From contig NZ_JBITDV010000011.1 of NCBI RefSeq assembly GCF_044454545.1, forward strand, positions 248,001 to 312,000: DNA of 64,000 nt, in the 5' to 3' direction. Positions 25,835-35,486 of this stretch are shown piece by piece. Every line of letters starts with the position of its first letter. Position 1 is the stretch's first letter. The translations under genes were made by a program, and so were the position numbers. Under the pieces are notes generated by a model. The model did no database searches. It saw only the letters and a list, made by a program, of their open reading frames with translations, and was not told the origin of the DNA. The DNA comes from Cryptosporangium sp044454545. GTDB taxonomy: Bacteria; Actinomycetota; Actinomycetes; Mycobacteriales; Cryptosporangiaceae.

Positions 25835-26611
25835 GTGAGCATCGCTCTGGAAGTGCTGGCCGCCGCGGCCCCCGGCGATCCGCCCACCGGCGAGAAGGTC
25901 GCGTTCTGGATCCTGGCCCCGATCGCGCTCGGTGGCGCGATCGGCATGGTGCTGGCCCGTAACGCGATCCACTCCGCGTTGTTCCTGGTCTGCACGATGT
26001 TCAGCCTCGGGGTGTTCTACGTGCTCCAGGCCGGTCCGTTCATCGGCATGGTGCAGGTGATCGTCTACACCGGCGCGATCATGATCCTGTTCCTGTTCGT
26101 GCTGATGCTGGTCGGGCGTGATTCGTCGGACTCGATCGTGGAGACGTTGCGCGGACAGCGACTGGCCGCGATCGTGCTCGGTATCGGGCTGGCGGCGCTG
26201 GTCACCACCGGCCTCTACCGCGCCCTCGGCGAGGTGAGCCCCCGCGGCCTGGCGCAGACCAACGCGACCGGTGGCGGGAACGTCGACTCGATCGCGGCGC
26301 TGCTGTTCACCCGGTACGTGTTCGCGTTCGAGGTCACCAGCGCGCTGCTGATCACGGCGGCGGTCGGCGCGATGATCCTGGCCCACGTCGAGCGCGAGAA
26401 GGGCGGCGTCCCGACGCAGCGCGAGCGGTCGATCGCCCGGTTCCGCAAGGGCAACTACCCGGCACCCAAGCCCGGCCCCGGCGTGTACGCGCTGGCCGAC
26501 TCGGTGGCCACCCCCGCGTTGCTGCCCGACGGTACGGCCGCCGACGGCAGTGTCGCGCCCTCGGTCGAGCGGCGCGAACTCGACAGCGGTCTGACCACCC
26601 CGAAGGGCTGA
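25835..26611 (+). CDS. nuoJ: NADH-quinone oxidoreductase subunit J
   Basis: The 258-residue membrane subunit has five hydrophobic helices and the conserved stretch IGMVQVIVYTGAIMILFLFVLML, which contains the pi-bulge helix of the proton path. About 85 residues after the last helix form a soluble tail. The GTG start immediately follows the nuoI stop. Confidence 0.95.
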   Translation: MSIALEVLAAAAPGDPPTGEKVAFWILAPIALGGAIGMVLARNAIHSALFLVCTMFSLGVFYVLQAGPFIGMVQVIVYTGAIMILFLFVLMLVGRDSSDSIVETLRGQRLAAIVLGIGLAALVTTGLYRALGEVSPRGLAQTNATGGGNVDSIAALLFTRYVFAFEVTSALLITAAVGAMILAHVEREKGGVPTQRERSIARFRKGNYPAPKPGPGVYALADSVATPALLPDGTAADGSVAPSVERRELDSGLTTPKG

Positions 26612-26618
26612 AGACGGA

Positions 26619-26918
26619 GTGACTCCTACCTACTACCTGCTGCTCTCCGCTGCACTGTTCACGATCGGTGCGGTCGGCGTCCTCATCCGGCGCAACGCGA
26701 TCGTCGTGTTCATGTGCATCGAGCTGATGCTCAACGCGGCCAACCTCACGCTGGTCACGTTCTCCCGGATCAACGGCACGCTCGACGGTCAGGTCATGGC
26801 GTTCTTCGTCATGGTCGTCGCCGCCGCGGAGGTCGTGGTCGGGCTCGCGATCATCATGTCGATCTTCCGCACTCGCAAGTCGGCCTCGGTCGACGACGCG
26901 AACCTGCTGAAGTACTGA
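26619..26918 (+). CDS. nuoK: NADH-quinone oxidoreductase subunit K
   Basis: The 99-residue, three-helix antiporter-like subunit contains the paired membrane glutamates of the proton channel (CIELMLNAANL and VVAAAEVVVGLAI). The GTG start at 26619 is preceded by a weak GACGGA and lies 7 bp after nuoJ. Confidence 0.97.
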   Translation: MTPTYYLLLSAALFTIGAVGVLIRRNAIVVFMCIELMLNAANLTLVTFSRINGTLDGQVMAFFVMVVAAAEVVVGLAIIMSIFRTRKSASVDDANLLKY

Positions 26919-26932
26919 GGGGATAAACCGCC

Positions 26933-28861
26933 GTGGAGTATGCAGAGCCGACGGGGTCTCTCTCCCTGCTCTGGTTGTTGATCGCGCTGCCGCTGGCCGG
27001 CGCCGTGGTGCTGCTGTTGGCCGGCCGTCGGGCGAACGCCTGGGGGCACCTGCTCGGGTGCGCCACCGTGGGCGTCGCGTTCGTGCTGGGTGTCGTCCAG
27101 TTCTTCGCACTGCGGGGGCTGGAGGGCTCGCGGGAGATCTCCCAGCACTTGTTCACGTTCATCGACGTGGGCGGCCTGAAGGTCGACGCGGGGCTGCTCT
27201 ACGACCCGTTGTCGGCACTGTTCGTGCTGCTGATCACCGGGGTCGGCTTCCTCATCCACGTGTACTCGATCGGGTACATGTCTCACGACGAGGGCCGGCG
27301 GCGCTTCTTCGCGTTCCTGAACCTGTTCGTCGCGGCCATGCTGCTGCTCGTCCTGGGCAACAGCTTCGTGGCGCTCTACGTCGGCTGGGAGGGCGTCGGA
27401 CTGGCGTCGTACCTGCTGATCGCGTTCTGGTACACGCGCCCGGAGGCCGCCACCGCGGCGAAGAAGGCGTTCATCATGAACCGGGTCGGCGACGTCGGCC
27501 TGGCGCTGGGCATCTTCCTGATGTTCGCGAAGCTCGGCGACACCTCGTTCGAGGGCGTGTTCAGCTCGGTCGACAAGCTCTCGTCGACGACCGTGACGAT
27601 CCTCGCGCTGCTGCTCCTGCTCGGCGCCTGCGGTAAGTCCGGCCAGTTCCCGCTGCAGGCCTGGCTCCCGGACGCGATGGCCGGCCCGACGCCGGTGTCC
27701 GCGCTGATCCACGCCGCGACGATGGTCACCGCGGGCGTGTACCTGATCGCCCGGGCCCACCCGATCTACGACCTGAGCGAGACCGGCCGGACCGTGGTCT
27801 GCGTCATCGGTGCGCTCACGCTGCTGATCGGGTGCGTCATCGGCTGCGCGAAGGACGACATCAAGAAGGTCCTCGCGTACTCGACCGTCAGCCAGATCGG
27901 CTACATGTTCCTGGCCGTCGGGCTCGGCGGTGAGGCGTACGCACTCGGCATCATCCACCTGCTCGCGCACGGCTTCTTCAAGGCCGGCCTGTTCCTCGGC
28001 GCCGGTTCGGTCATGCACGGGATGAAGGACCAGGTCGACATCCGGCGGTTCGGCGGTCTGGCGAAGTACATGCCGATCACCGCGACGACGTTCGGGCTGG
28101 GCTACCTGGCGATCATCGGTATCCCGCCGCTCTCCGGGTTCTTCTCCAAGGACCCGATCATCGAGCACGCGTTCGACCGGCCGGGCTGGTCCGGCTGGCT
28201 GTTCGGCGGGGTCGCGCTGCTCGGTGCCGGGCTGACCGCGTTCTACATGACGCGGCTGTTCGTCCTGACGTTCCTCGGCAAGCCGCGCTGGACGACCGAG
28301 GACGAGGGCGGGGCGCCGCACCCGCACGAGTCGCCGCTCTCGATGACCGTGCCGATGATGGTGCTGGCGGTCGGCTCGGTGGCCGGTGGTTTCCTGCTGA
28401 CCCAGGGCGACCGGGTCTCGAACTGGCTGCACCCGGTGCTGGTCGGTGAGGGGGCCGAGGCTCCGGAGGCCGCGCACAAGCTCGAACCGGTGGTCATCTC
28501 CGGTCTGGTGCTCCTGGTCGTGGTGATCGGTGCGGCGCTGGCCTACGTGATCTTCCGCCACGGCACCGCCCGCGCGGAGCAGCCGGCGAACCAGCTGGTG
28601 GTGGCGGCCAGGCGGAACCTCTACGCCGACGCGTTCAACGAGGCCGTGTTCATGCGGCCGGGCCAGTGGCTCACCCGGGCCCTGGTGTACGTCGACAGCC
28701 GTGGGGTGGACGGGTTGGTCAACGGCCTCTCCGCCGCGGTGGGAGGTGGCTCCGGCCGCCTCCGTCGCCTGCAGACCGGGTTCGTCCGGTCGTATGCCCT
28801 GACGATGCTCGGAGGTGCGGTCGTGGTGCTGGCGTCGCTGCTGGTGGTGCGGCTCGGATGA
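26933..28861 (+). CDS. nuoL: NADH-quinone oxidoreductase subunit L
   Basis: The 642-residue Mrp-antiporter-like proton-pumping subunit has the conserved WEGVGLASYLLIAFWYTRPEAATAAKKAF (essential Glu/Lys pair) and FPLQAWLPDAMAGPTPVSALIHAATMVTAG. The long lateral helix lies towards the C-terminus. GTG 26933 follows GAGGGG. The stop overlaps nuoM (ATGA). Confidence 0.97.
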   Translation: MEYAEPTGSLSLLWLLIALPLAGAVVLLLAGRRANAWGHLLGCATVGVAFVLGVVQFFALRGLEGSREISQHLFTFIDVGGLKVDAGLLYDPLSALFVLLITGVGFLIHVYSIGYMSHDEGRRRFFAFLNLFVAAMLLLVLGNSFVALYVGWEGVGLASYLLIAFWYTRPEAATAAKKAFIMNRVGDVGLALGIFLMFAKLGDTSFEGVFSSVDKLSSTTVTILALLLLLGACGKSGQFPLQAWLPDAMAGPTPVSALIHAATMVTAGVYLIARAHPIYDLSETGRTVVCVIGALTLLIGCVIGCAKDDIKKVLAYSTVSQIGYMFLAVGLGGEAYALGIIHLLAHGFFKAGLFLGAGSVMHGMKDQVDIRRFGGLAKYMPITATTFGLGYLAIIGIPPLSGFFSKDPIIEHAFDRPGWSGWLFGGVALLGAGLTAFYMTRLFVLTFLGKPRWTTEDEGGAPHPHESPLSMTVPMMVLAVGSVAGGFLLTQGDRVSNWLHPVLVGEGAEAPEAAHKLEPVVISGLVLLVVVIGAALAYVIFRHGTARAEQPANQLVVAARRNLYADAFNEAVFMRPGQWLTRALVYVDSRGVDGLVNGLSAAVGGGSGRLRRLQTGFVRSYALTMLGGAVVVLASLLVVRLG

Positions 28862-30393
28862 ACGGTCCCTGGCTCCCGGTACTGACTGTTCTGCCGCTCG
28901 TCGGCGCGATCGTGCTGGCGTTCCTGCCCAAGGGCGCGGATCGGCTGGCGAAGCTGGTCGCGCTGGGCTGGTCGCTGATCGTCCTCGTGCTGACGATCAT
29001 CATCTGCGCCAACTTCGACCCGGACGGCGACCGGTTCCAGTTCGTCAGCTCGTACACCTGGATCCCGTCGTTCGGCACCCGTCTGGACTTCGGCGTAGAC
29101 GGCATCGCGCTGGTGATGCTCGCGCTCATCGCCGTGCTCACGCCGATCGTCCTGCTGGCGTCGTGGCACGAGTCGGGCGCCGGGCGGCGTTCGGTGCGCA
29201 CGTACTACGCGCTGATGCTCGCGCTGCAGGCCTGCATGATCGGTGTCTTCGTCGCGACCGACGTGTTCTTCTTCTACGTCTGGTTCGAGGCCATGCTCGT
29301 CCCGATGTACTTCCTGATCGGGTCGTACGGCGGGGCGCAGCGTCAGTACGCGGCCGTGAAGTTCTTCCTGTACTCGCTCGTCGGCGGCCTGTTCATGCTG
29401 GCCAGCGTGATCGGGCTCTACGTGGTGAGCGCCCGGCAGCTGGGTGAGGGCACGTTCGCCTTCGACAAGCTCGCCGGTATGGACATGTCGACCGCGGCCG
29501 GTCGCTGGATCTGGCTCGGGTTCTTCGTCGCGTTCGCGGTGAAGGCGCCGCTGTTCCCGTTCCACACCTGGCTGCCGGACGCCGGTGGCCAGGCGCCGAT
29601 CGGTGCCGCGGTGCTGCTCGTCGGCGTCATGGACAAGGTCGGGACGTTCGGCTTCCTGCGCTACAACTTGCCGCTGTTCCCGGAGGCGTCGCGGTTCTTC
29701 GCGCCGATGGTGATCGTGCTCGGCATCATCGGCATCCTGTACGCCGCACTGCTGGCGATCGGCCAGCACGACATGAAGCGCCTGGTGGCCTACACCTCGG
29801 TGGCCCACTTCGGGTTCATCGCGATCGGCGTTTTCGCGTTCACGTCGCAGGGTGGCAGCGGCGCGGTGCTGTACATGGTCAACCACGGCATCGCGACCGG
29901 CGCGTTGTTCCTGGTCGTCGGGTTCCTGATCGCCCGCCGCGGCTCGGCCCTGATCGCCGACTACGGCGGCGTCGGGAAACTCGTCCCCTGGATCTACGGC
30001 GCGTTCTTCGTCACCGGGATGGCGTCGCTGGCGCTGCCGATGACGAACTCGTTCGTCAGCGAGTTCCTGGTGCTGATCGGCGTCTTCTCCCGCAACCCCA
30101 CCGCGGGTGTGGTGGCGACGCTCGGCATCGTGGTGGCGGCGCTCTACGTGCTCTGGATGATCCAGCGGACGATGCACGGCCCGTTGAACCCCTCCCTGGG
30201 AGAGACGCCGAAGTGGCGTGACCTGAGCCGCCGCGAGGCTTGGGTGATCGCGCCACTCCTCGTCCTGATCATCGGGCTGGGGGTCTACCCGAAGCCGGTG
30301 CTCGACGTGATCAACCCGGCGATCAAGGCCACGCTGACCGACGTCGGCAAGCAGGACCCGCAACCGACTGAAGTGGCCGGAGGAAACCGATGA
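28858..30393 (+). CDS. nuoM: NADH-quinone oxidoreductase subunit M
   Basis: The 511-residue antiporter-like subunit shows FYVWFEAMLVPMYFLIGSYGG (key Glu), KAPLFPFHTWLPDAGGQAPIGAAVLL and HDMKRLVAYTSVAHFGF. The ATG at 28858 overlaps the nuoL stop and fixes the start; the open frame extends 64 codons further upstream but that sequence lies inside nuoL. Confidence 0.96.
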   Translation: MNGPWLPVLTVLPLVGAIVLAFLPKGADRLAKLVALGWSLIVLVLTIIICANFDPDGDRFQFVSSYTWIPSFGTRLDFGVDGIALVMLALIAVLTPIVLLASWHESGAGRRSVRTYYALMLALQACMIGVFVATDVFFFYVWFEAMLVPMYFLIGSYGGAQRQYAAVKFFLYSLVGGLFMLASVIGLYVVSARQLGEGTFAFDKLAGMDMSTAAGRWIWLGFFVAFAVKAPLFPFHTWLPDAGGQAPIGAAVLLVGVMDKVGTFGFLRYNLPLFPEASRFFAPMVIVLGIIGILYAALLAIGQHDMKRLVAYTSVAHFGFIAIGVFAFTSQGGSGAVLYMVNHGIATGALFLVVGFLIARRGSALIADYGGVGKLVPWIYGAFFVTGMASLALPMTNSFVSEFLVLIGVFSRNPTAGVVATLGIVVAALYVLWMIQRTMHGPLNPSLGETPKWRDLSRREAWVIAPLLVLIIGLGVYPKPVLDVINPAIKATLTDVGKQDPQPTEVAGGNR

Positions 30394-31940
30394 CCGCGGA
30401 CTTGATGGCCGCCGACATCCAGGCGCCCAAGCTCGACTACGCGGCGCTCTCGCCGATGCTGATCCTGCTCGGCGCGGCGTGCCTCGGCATCCTGGTGGAG
30501 GCGTTCGTGCCCCGCCGGGCGCGGCACCTCACCCAGGTCGTGCTCTCGCTGGCCGCCTTGATCGCCGCGTTCGTCGCGGTGGTACTCGAGGCCAAGACCG
30601 AGGTCATCACGGCCGCGGGTGCGGTCGCGATCGACGGGCCCGCGCTGTTCCTGTCGGGCAGCATCATCGTGCTCGGCGCGGTCAGCGTCCTGCTGATGGC
30701 CGAGCGGACGCTGGACTCCGGCGGATCGTTCGTGGCCCAGGCCGCTGTCGTCGCCGGTTCGGCGCCCGACCGGAAGCTGGCCAGCGAGCCGACCTCGCAC
30801 ACCGAGGCGTTCCCGCTGGCGCTGTTCGCACTCGGCGGCATGGTGCTGTTCGTCTCGTCGAACGACCTGCTGATCATGTTCGTCGGGCTGGAAGTGCTCT
30901 CGCTGCCGCTCTACCTGCTCTGTGCGCTGGCCCGGCGTCGCCGCCTGCTCAGCCAGGAGGCCGCGGTCAAGTATTTCCTGCTGGGCGCGTTCGCGTCGGC
31001 GTTCTTCCTGTACGGCGTCGCGCTGATCTACGGGTACGCGGGCTCGGTCGACCTGGGCGCGATCCACGACGCGGTCAACGGGTCGCCCGCCAACGACGTG
31101 CTGCTCTTCGTCGGCCTGGCGATGCTGCTGATCGGCCTGCTGTTCAAGGCCGGCGTGGTGCCGTTCCACTCCTGGACCCCGGACGTCTACCAGGGCGCCC
31201 CGACGCCGGTGACCGCGCTGATGGCCGCCTGCACCAAGGTCGCGGCGTTCGGCGCGATCCTGCGGGTGTTCTACGTGGCGTTCCAGTCGACGAAGTGGGA
31301 CTGGCGTCCGGTGCTGATCGCGATCGCGATGCTGACGATGATCGTCGGCGCGGTGCTCGCGGTGACCCAGACCGACATCAAGCGCCTGCTGGCCTACTCG
31401 TCGATCGCCAACGCCGGGTTTATCCTGACCGGCGTCGTCGCGATGACCGAGCGGGGCGTCTCGTCCACGCTGTTCTACCTGGCCGCATACGGCTTCACGA
31501 CGATCGGCGCGTTCGCGGTCGTGATGCTGGTCCGCGACGCCGACGGCGAGGCGACCCACCTGTCCCGGTGGGCCGGGCTCGGCCGTCGTTCCCCGCTCTA
31601 CGCCGGCGTGATGACGGTATTCCTGCTGGCCTTCGCCGGACTGCCGCTGACCAGCGGTTTCATCTCCAAGTTCGCGGTGTTCGCGGCAGCGGTCGACGGT
31701 GGCTCGGTGGCGCTGGTCATCGTCGGTGTCATCGCTAGCATGATCCTCGCATTTCCGTATTTGCGAGTCATTGTGCTCATGTATCTGTCCGACCCTGCTG
31801 AGGACGGTCCGACCGTTTCGGTGCCCGGTGGTTTCACCGCCGCTGCCCTGACGATCGGGGTGCTCGCCACCGTTGCTTTGGGCGTGGTGCCGACTCAACT
31901 GCTCGACCTCGCAGGCGAGGCGGCACAATTTGTTCGATGA
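30390..31940 (+). CDS. nuoN: NADH-quinone oxidoreductase subunit N
   Basis: The 516-residue antiporter-like subunit completes the set of fourteen. It contains FVGLEVLSLPLYLLCALARRR, KAGVVPFHSWTPDVYQGAPTPVTALMA and TDIKRLLAYSSIANAGF. The last 200 bases are noticeably less GC-rich than the rest (for example around 31741-31790). Both ends overlap neighbouring genes by four bases. Confidence 0.96.
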   Translation: MTADLMAADIQAPKLDYAALSPMLILLGAACLGILVEAFVPRRARHLTQVVLSLAALIAAFVAVVLEAKTEVITAAGAVAIDGPALFLSGSIIVLGAVSVLLMAERTLDSGGSFVAQAAVVAGSAPDRKLASEPTSHTEAFPLALFALGGMVLFVSSNDLLIMFVGLEVLSLPLYLLCALARRRRLLSQEAAVKYFLLGAFASAFFLYGVALIYGYAGSVDLGAIHDAVNGSPANDVLLFVGLAMLLIGLLFKAGVVPFHSWTPDVYQGAPTPVTALMAACTKVAAFGAILRVFYVAFQSTKWDWRPVLIAIAMLTMIVGAVLAVTQTDIKRLLAYSSIANAGFILTGVVAMTERGVSSTLFYLAAYGFTTIGAFAVVMLVRDADGEATHLSRWAGLGRRSPLYAGVMTVFLLAFAGLPLTSGFISKFAVFAAAVDGGSVALVIVGVIASMILAFPYLRVIVLMYLSDPAEDGPTVSVPGGFTAAALTIGVLATVALGVVPTQLLDLAGEAAQFVR

Positions 31941-32968
31941 ACACGCGCACAGCAGGGATGGACGTGGCACCTACCGGCACCGGTCTGCTCGGCATCGAGG
32001 CCATCGAGCCTGAGTTCGCCGCCTCCGTCCGCACCGGTCTCGGCCAGGTGGAGGACGCGCTGCGGGCCGCGGTGTCGGACGCCGACCCGCTGGTGAGCAG
32101 CGCGGCGCGCCACCTGGTCGAGGCGGGCGGCAAGCGGTTCCGGCCGCTGCTGGCGCTCTCCGCGGCGCATTTCGGCAACCACGAGGCACCGGCGGTCGTC
32201 CAGGCGGCGGTCGTGGCCGAGCTGACCCACCTGGCGACGCTCTACCACGACGACGTCATGGACGAGGCTCCGGTGCGACGGGGGGCGCCCAGCGCGAACA
32301 CGCGCTGGACGAACACGATCGCGATCCTCACCGGTGACTACCTGTTCGCCAGGGCGTCCGACCTGGTGGCCGACCTGGGCCCAGAGGCCGTCCGGCTGCA
32401 GGCCCGGACGTTCGCGCGGCTGGTGACCGGCCAGATCCGGGAGACCGCCGGCCCGCTCGACGGCGCGGACGCGGTGGAGTTCCACCTGCACGTGCTCGCC
32501 GAGAAGACCGGGTCGCTGATCGCCACGTCGTTGCAGTTCGGCGCGATGTTCTCCGGGTGCGGCCCGGCGGTCTCCGAGACCCTGACCGCGTACGGCGAGG
32601 AAATCGGGGTCGCGTTCCAGCTCTCCGACGACCTGCTCGACATCGCGTCCACGTCGGCGGAGTCCGGCAAGACGCCCGGCACCGACCTGCGCGAGGGCGT
32701 GCCGACGCTGGCCGTGCTGCACGCGCTGGCCGGCGACCAGCCGGCCGAGGCGCGGATGCGCGAGCTGATCTCCCGGCCGATCTCGGACGACGACGAGGTG
32801 GCGGAGGCGCTCGGGCTGCTACGGGAGTCGCCCGCGATGGCTTCGGCCCGCGACACCCTGGCCGCCTACGCCCAGCGCGCCAGAGACCTCCTGGGGGCCC
32901 TTCCCGACGTGCCTGCACGCCGGGCCCTCGAGTCCCTGACCCACTACGTAGTAGACCGCACTGGCTGA
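31937..32968 (+). CDS. Long-chain polyprenyl diphosphate synthase (menaquinone side chain)
   Basis: The 343-residue trans-prenyltransferase has AGGKRFRP (63-70), a first Asp motif HDDVMDE (D105, D106, D109) and a second DDLLD (D231, D232, D235). The residues five and four before the first motif are Ala100 and Thr101, the small residues expected of a long-chain (C35-C50) enzyme, in contrast to the Phe of the synthase at 8962. Its ATG overlaps the nuoN stop, so it is translated as the fifteenth gene of the nuo operon. This coupling suggests that menaquinone tail supply is matched to complex I synthesis. The stop is followed at once by repeat element D. Confidence 0.88.
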   Translation: MNTRTAGMDVAPTGTGLLGIEAIEPEFAASVRTGLGQVEDALRAAVSDADPLVSSAARHLVEAGGKRFRPLLALSAAHFGNHEAPAVVQAAVVAELTHLATLYHDDVMDEAPVRRGAPSANTRWTNTIAILTGDYLFARASDLVADLGPEAVRLQARTFARLVTGQIRETAGPLDGADAVEFHLHVLAEKTGSLIATSLQFGAMFSGCGPAVSETLTAYGEEIGVAFQLSDDLLDIASTSAESGKTPGTDLREGVPTLAVLHALAGDQPAEARMRELISRPISDDDEVAEALGLLRESPAMASARDTLAAYAQRARDLLGALPDVPARRALESLTHYVVDRTG

Positions 32969-33027
32969 GTGGGCGGGCCGTTCTGGACGGGCTCCAGGTC
33001 AGTGCTGAGGCACGCGCCAGGTCAGTA
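32966..33027 (+). repeat. Stop-codon repeat family, copy D (internally deleted)
   Basis: TGAGTGGGCGG at the start is identical to the beginning of copy C. CGGGCTCCAGGTCAGTG (32988-33004) is identical to the end of copy B. The arms and loop between are missing, leaving only a short CCGT/ACGG stem. A second partial tail, GCCAGGTCAGTAC, follows at 33016. It lies in the convergent gap between the prenyl synthase and pcrA genes. Confidence 0.65.
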
Positions 33028-33035
33028 CATCTGCA

Positions 33036-35405
33036 CTAGAGCTTTTCCAGGGGCGCGTAGCGGAGGAGGAACCAGCGGGGCTTGCCGTCGCCGAAGTCGA
33101 CGCAGGCCTGGGCTCGATCTCCGTCACCACGTATCTCCACGACGCGCCCCAGCCCGTGCGCGTCGTGGGTGACCCGGTCGCCGACCACCAGCGAGATGAC
33201 CGGCCGGTTGCCGACGCCGGCCGCCCGGCCGCCGCCCGGCCTCGCCGCCGACGCGTACTGCTGCGCCAGCCGCTCCTGCGCCGAGCCGGTGCCGCTCCAC
33301 TTCGACAGCGTCTCTTTCGGGGCCGGTGCCTCGCGCTCCCAGCTCAGCAGCCCGGCCGGCACCTCGTCGAGGAACCGGGACGGTGGGTTGTACTGCGGCT
33401 GCCCCCAGGCGCTGCGAGTGATCGCCCGGGACAGGTACAGCCGCTGCTGCGCCCGGGTGATGCCGACGTACGCGAGCCGCCGCTCCTCCTCCAGCTCCTT
33501 CGGGTCGCCCAGCGACCGCAGGTGCGGGAACACCCCGTCTTCCAGCCCGGTGAGGAACACGACCGGGAACTCGAGCCCCTTCGCGGTGTGCAGCGTCATC
33601 ATCGTGACCTGGCCCTGCTGGGCGGCCTGGTCGGCGCCTTCCTCGTCGTCGGGCGCGGGCGGGATGCTGTCGGCGTCGGCCACCAGCGCCACCTGCTCGA
33701 GGAACTCGACGAGCCCGGCTTCGGTCTCGGTCGCCGCCGCGCGCTCTTCGAACTCTCGGGCGACGCTGACGAGCTCTTGCAGGTTCTCGACCCGGCCTTC
33801 GTCTTGCGGGTCGGTGCTCTCTTCGAGCTCGGCCAGGTAGCCGGTGCGGGACAGCACCTCTTCCAGCACGATGCTGGGCGGCTCGGTATCGGCCAGCCGC
33901 CGGAGCGACGTCATCAGCGCGGTGAACTCGCCGATCGACTTCACCGCTCGGCTGCCGATGCCGGGTGCCTCGCCGGCCCGCTCGAGCGCTGCGCCGAAGC
34001 CGATGCGCTCGCGGGACGACAACGCCTCGACGCAGGCCTCGGCCCGGTCTCCGATGCCGCGGCGCGGGGTGTTGAGCACCCGCCGCACGCTCACCGTGTC
34101 GTCGGGGTTGGCGAGCGCGCGCAGGTACGCCAGCGCGTCGCGCACCTCTTTGCGCTCGTAGAACCGGACGCCGCCGACGACCTTGTACGGCAGCCCGACC
34201 CGGATGAACACTTCTTCGAACACCCGGGACTGGGCGTTCGTGCGGTAGAAGATCGCGACCTCGCCGGGCCGGTTGGCGCCCGAGTCGGTGAGCCGGTCGA
34301 CCTCGTTCGCGACCCAGGCGGCCTCGTCGTGCTCGTTGTCGGCCACGTACGCCGTGAGCGGAGCACCGTCACCGGCCTGCGACCACAGGTTCTTCGGCTT
34401 GCGGCCCTCGTTGCGCGCGATCACGGAGTTCGCCGCGGACAGGATCGTCTGCGTCGAGCGGTAGTTCTGCTCCAGCAGGATCGTCGTCGCCTGCGGATAG
34501 TCTCGCTCGAACTCGAGGATGTTGCGGATGCTCGCACCCCGGAACGCATAGATCGACTGGTCGGCGTCACCGACCACGCACAGCTCGGCCGGCGACAGGT
34601 CGCCGGCCGAATCCGTGCCGACGAGCTCGCGGATCAGCATGTACTGGGCGTGGTTCGTGTCTTGGTACTCGTCGACCATGACGTGGCGGAACCGGCGCCG
34701 GTAGTGCTCGGCCACGGCCGGGAACGCCTGGAGCAGATTCACCGTCGTCATGATGATGTCGTCGAAGTCGAGCGCCTGGGCCTCGCGCAGACGGCGCTGG
34801 TAGAGCGTGTAGGCCTCGGCGAGCATGCGTTCGGACGTGCTGGAGGCCCGCGACGCCCAGGTCTCTTCGTCGATCAGCTCGTTCTTCAGGTTGCTGATCT
34901 GGGCGATGAGCGAGCGGGCCGGGTAACGCTTCGGGTCGAGATCGAGCTCGCGGGCGACGAGCGTCATCAGACGCCGCGAATCGTCGGCGTCGTAGATCGA
35001 GAACGACGACTTCAGCCCGGCCGTCTTCGCCTCGGCGCGGAGGATGCGGATGCAGGCGGAGTGGAACGTCGACACCCACATCGAGCGGGCCCGCGGGCCG
35101 ACGAGCGCCGAGACGCGCTCCTTCATCTCGCCCGCGGCTTTGTTCGTGAACGTGATCGCGAGGATCTCGCCGGGCTGGGCGCCGCGGTGCGCGAGGATCC
35201 ACGCGATGCGGTGCGTGAGCACACGGGTCTTCCCCGACCCGGCCCCGGCCACGATGAGCAGGGGTGTGCCCTCGTGGACGACGGCGGCGCGCTGCTGGTC
35301 GTTGAGGCCTTCGAGCAGCGTGGCCGGATCGACGGCCAACCGGACCGGCCGCCGTGGGGGGACCGGATCCGGGGCCTGGCTGGGGGCGTCGAACAGGGTG
35401 CTCAT
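33036..35405 (-). CDS. pcrA: ATP-dependent DNA helicase PcrA/UvrD
   Basis: The 789-residue superfamily 1A helicase has the Q motif LNDQQRAAV, Walker A AGAGSGKT (53-60), Walker B VMVDEYQDTNHAQ, motif III VVGDADQSIYAFRGA, motif IV LEQNYRSTQTIL, motif V MTLHTAKGLEFPVVFLTG and motif VI EEERRLAYVGITRAQQRLYL. The C-terminal 50 residues (VVGDRVTHDAHGLGRVVEI) form the Tudor-like domain that in PcrA/UvrD binds RNA polymerase. It acts in nucleotide-excision repair and in clearing stalled complexes. As in M. tuberculosis (uvrD1 beside Rv0948c), it is divergent from the chorismate mutase gene. Confidence 0.95.
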   Translation of the reverse strand: MSTLFDAPSQAPDPVPPRRPVRLAVDPATLLEGLNDQQRAAVVHEGTPLLIVAGAGSGKTRVLTHRIAWILAHRGAQPGEILAITFTNKAAGEMKERVSALVGPRARSMWVSTFHSACIRILRAEAKTAGLKSSFSIYDADDSRRLMTLVARELDLDPKRYPARSLIAQISNLKNELIDEETWASRASSTSERMLAEAYTLYQRRLREAQALDFDDIIMTTVNLLQAFPAVAEHYRRRFRHVMVDEYQDTNHAQYMLIRELVGTDSAGDLSPAELCVVGDADQSIYAFRGASIRNILEFERDYPQATTILLEQNYRSTQTILSAANSVIARNEGRKPKNLWSQAGDGAPLTAYVADNEHDEAAWVANEVDRLTDSGANRPGEVAIFYRTNAQSRVFEEVFIRVGLPYKVVGGVRFYERKEVRDALAYLRALANPDDTVSVRRVLNTPRRGIGDRAEACVEALSSRERIGFGAALERAGEAPGIGSRAVKSIGEFTALMTSLRRLADTEPPSIVLEEVLSRTGYLAELEESTDPQDEGRVENLQELVSVAREFEERAAATETEAGLVEFLEQVALVADADSIPPAPDDEEGADQAAQQGQVTMMTLHTAKGLEFPVVFLTGLEDGVFPHLRSLGDPKELEEERRLAYVGITRAQQRLYLSRAITRSAWGQPQYNPPSRFLDEVPAGLLSWEREAPAPKETLSKWSGTGSAQERLAQQYASAARPGGGRAAGVGNRPVISLVVGDRVTHDAHGLGRVVEIRGDGDRAQACVDFGDGKPRWFLLRYAPLEKL

Positions 35406-35450
35406 CGCTCAGCGACCTTACTCCGGCCCGGCGACAGATCTTGAGCCCTA

Positions 35451-35479
35451 TTGGCCGGGCGCCGACGCACGTGTAACAC
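35451..35479 (+). promoter_or_regulatory. Promoter of the chorismate mutase leader
   Basis: TTGGCC (35451-35456), a 17-base spacer and TAACAC (35474-35479). Transcription would start about 7-8 bases later, at or next to the GTG at 35487, so the leader peptide would be made from a leaderless mRNA, a common arrangement in actinobacteria. Confidence 0.5.
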
Positions 35480-35486
35480 TCTTCCC

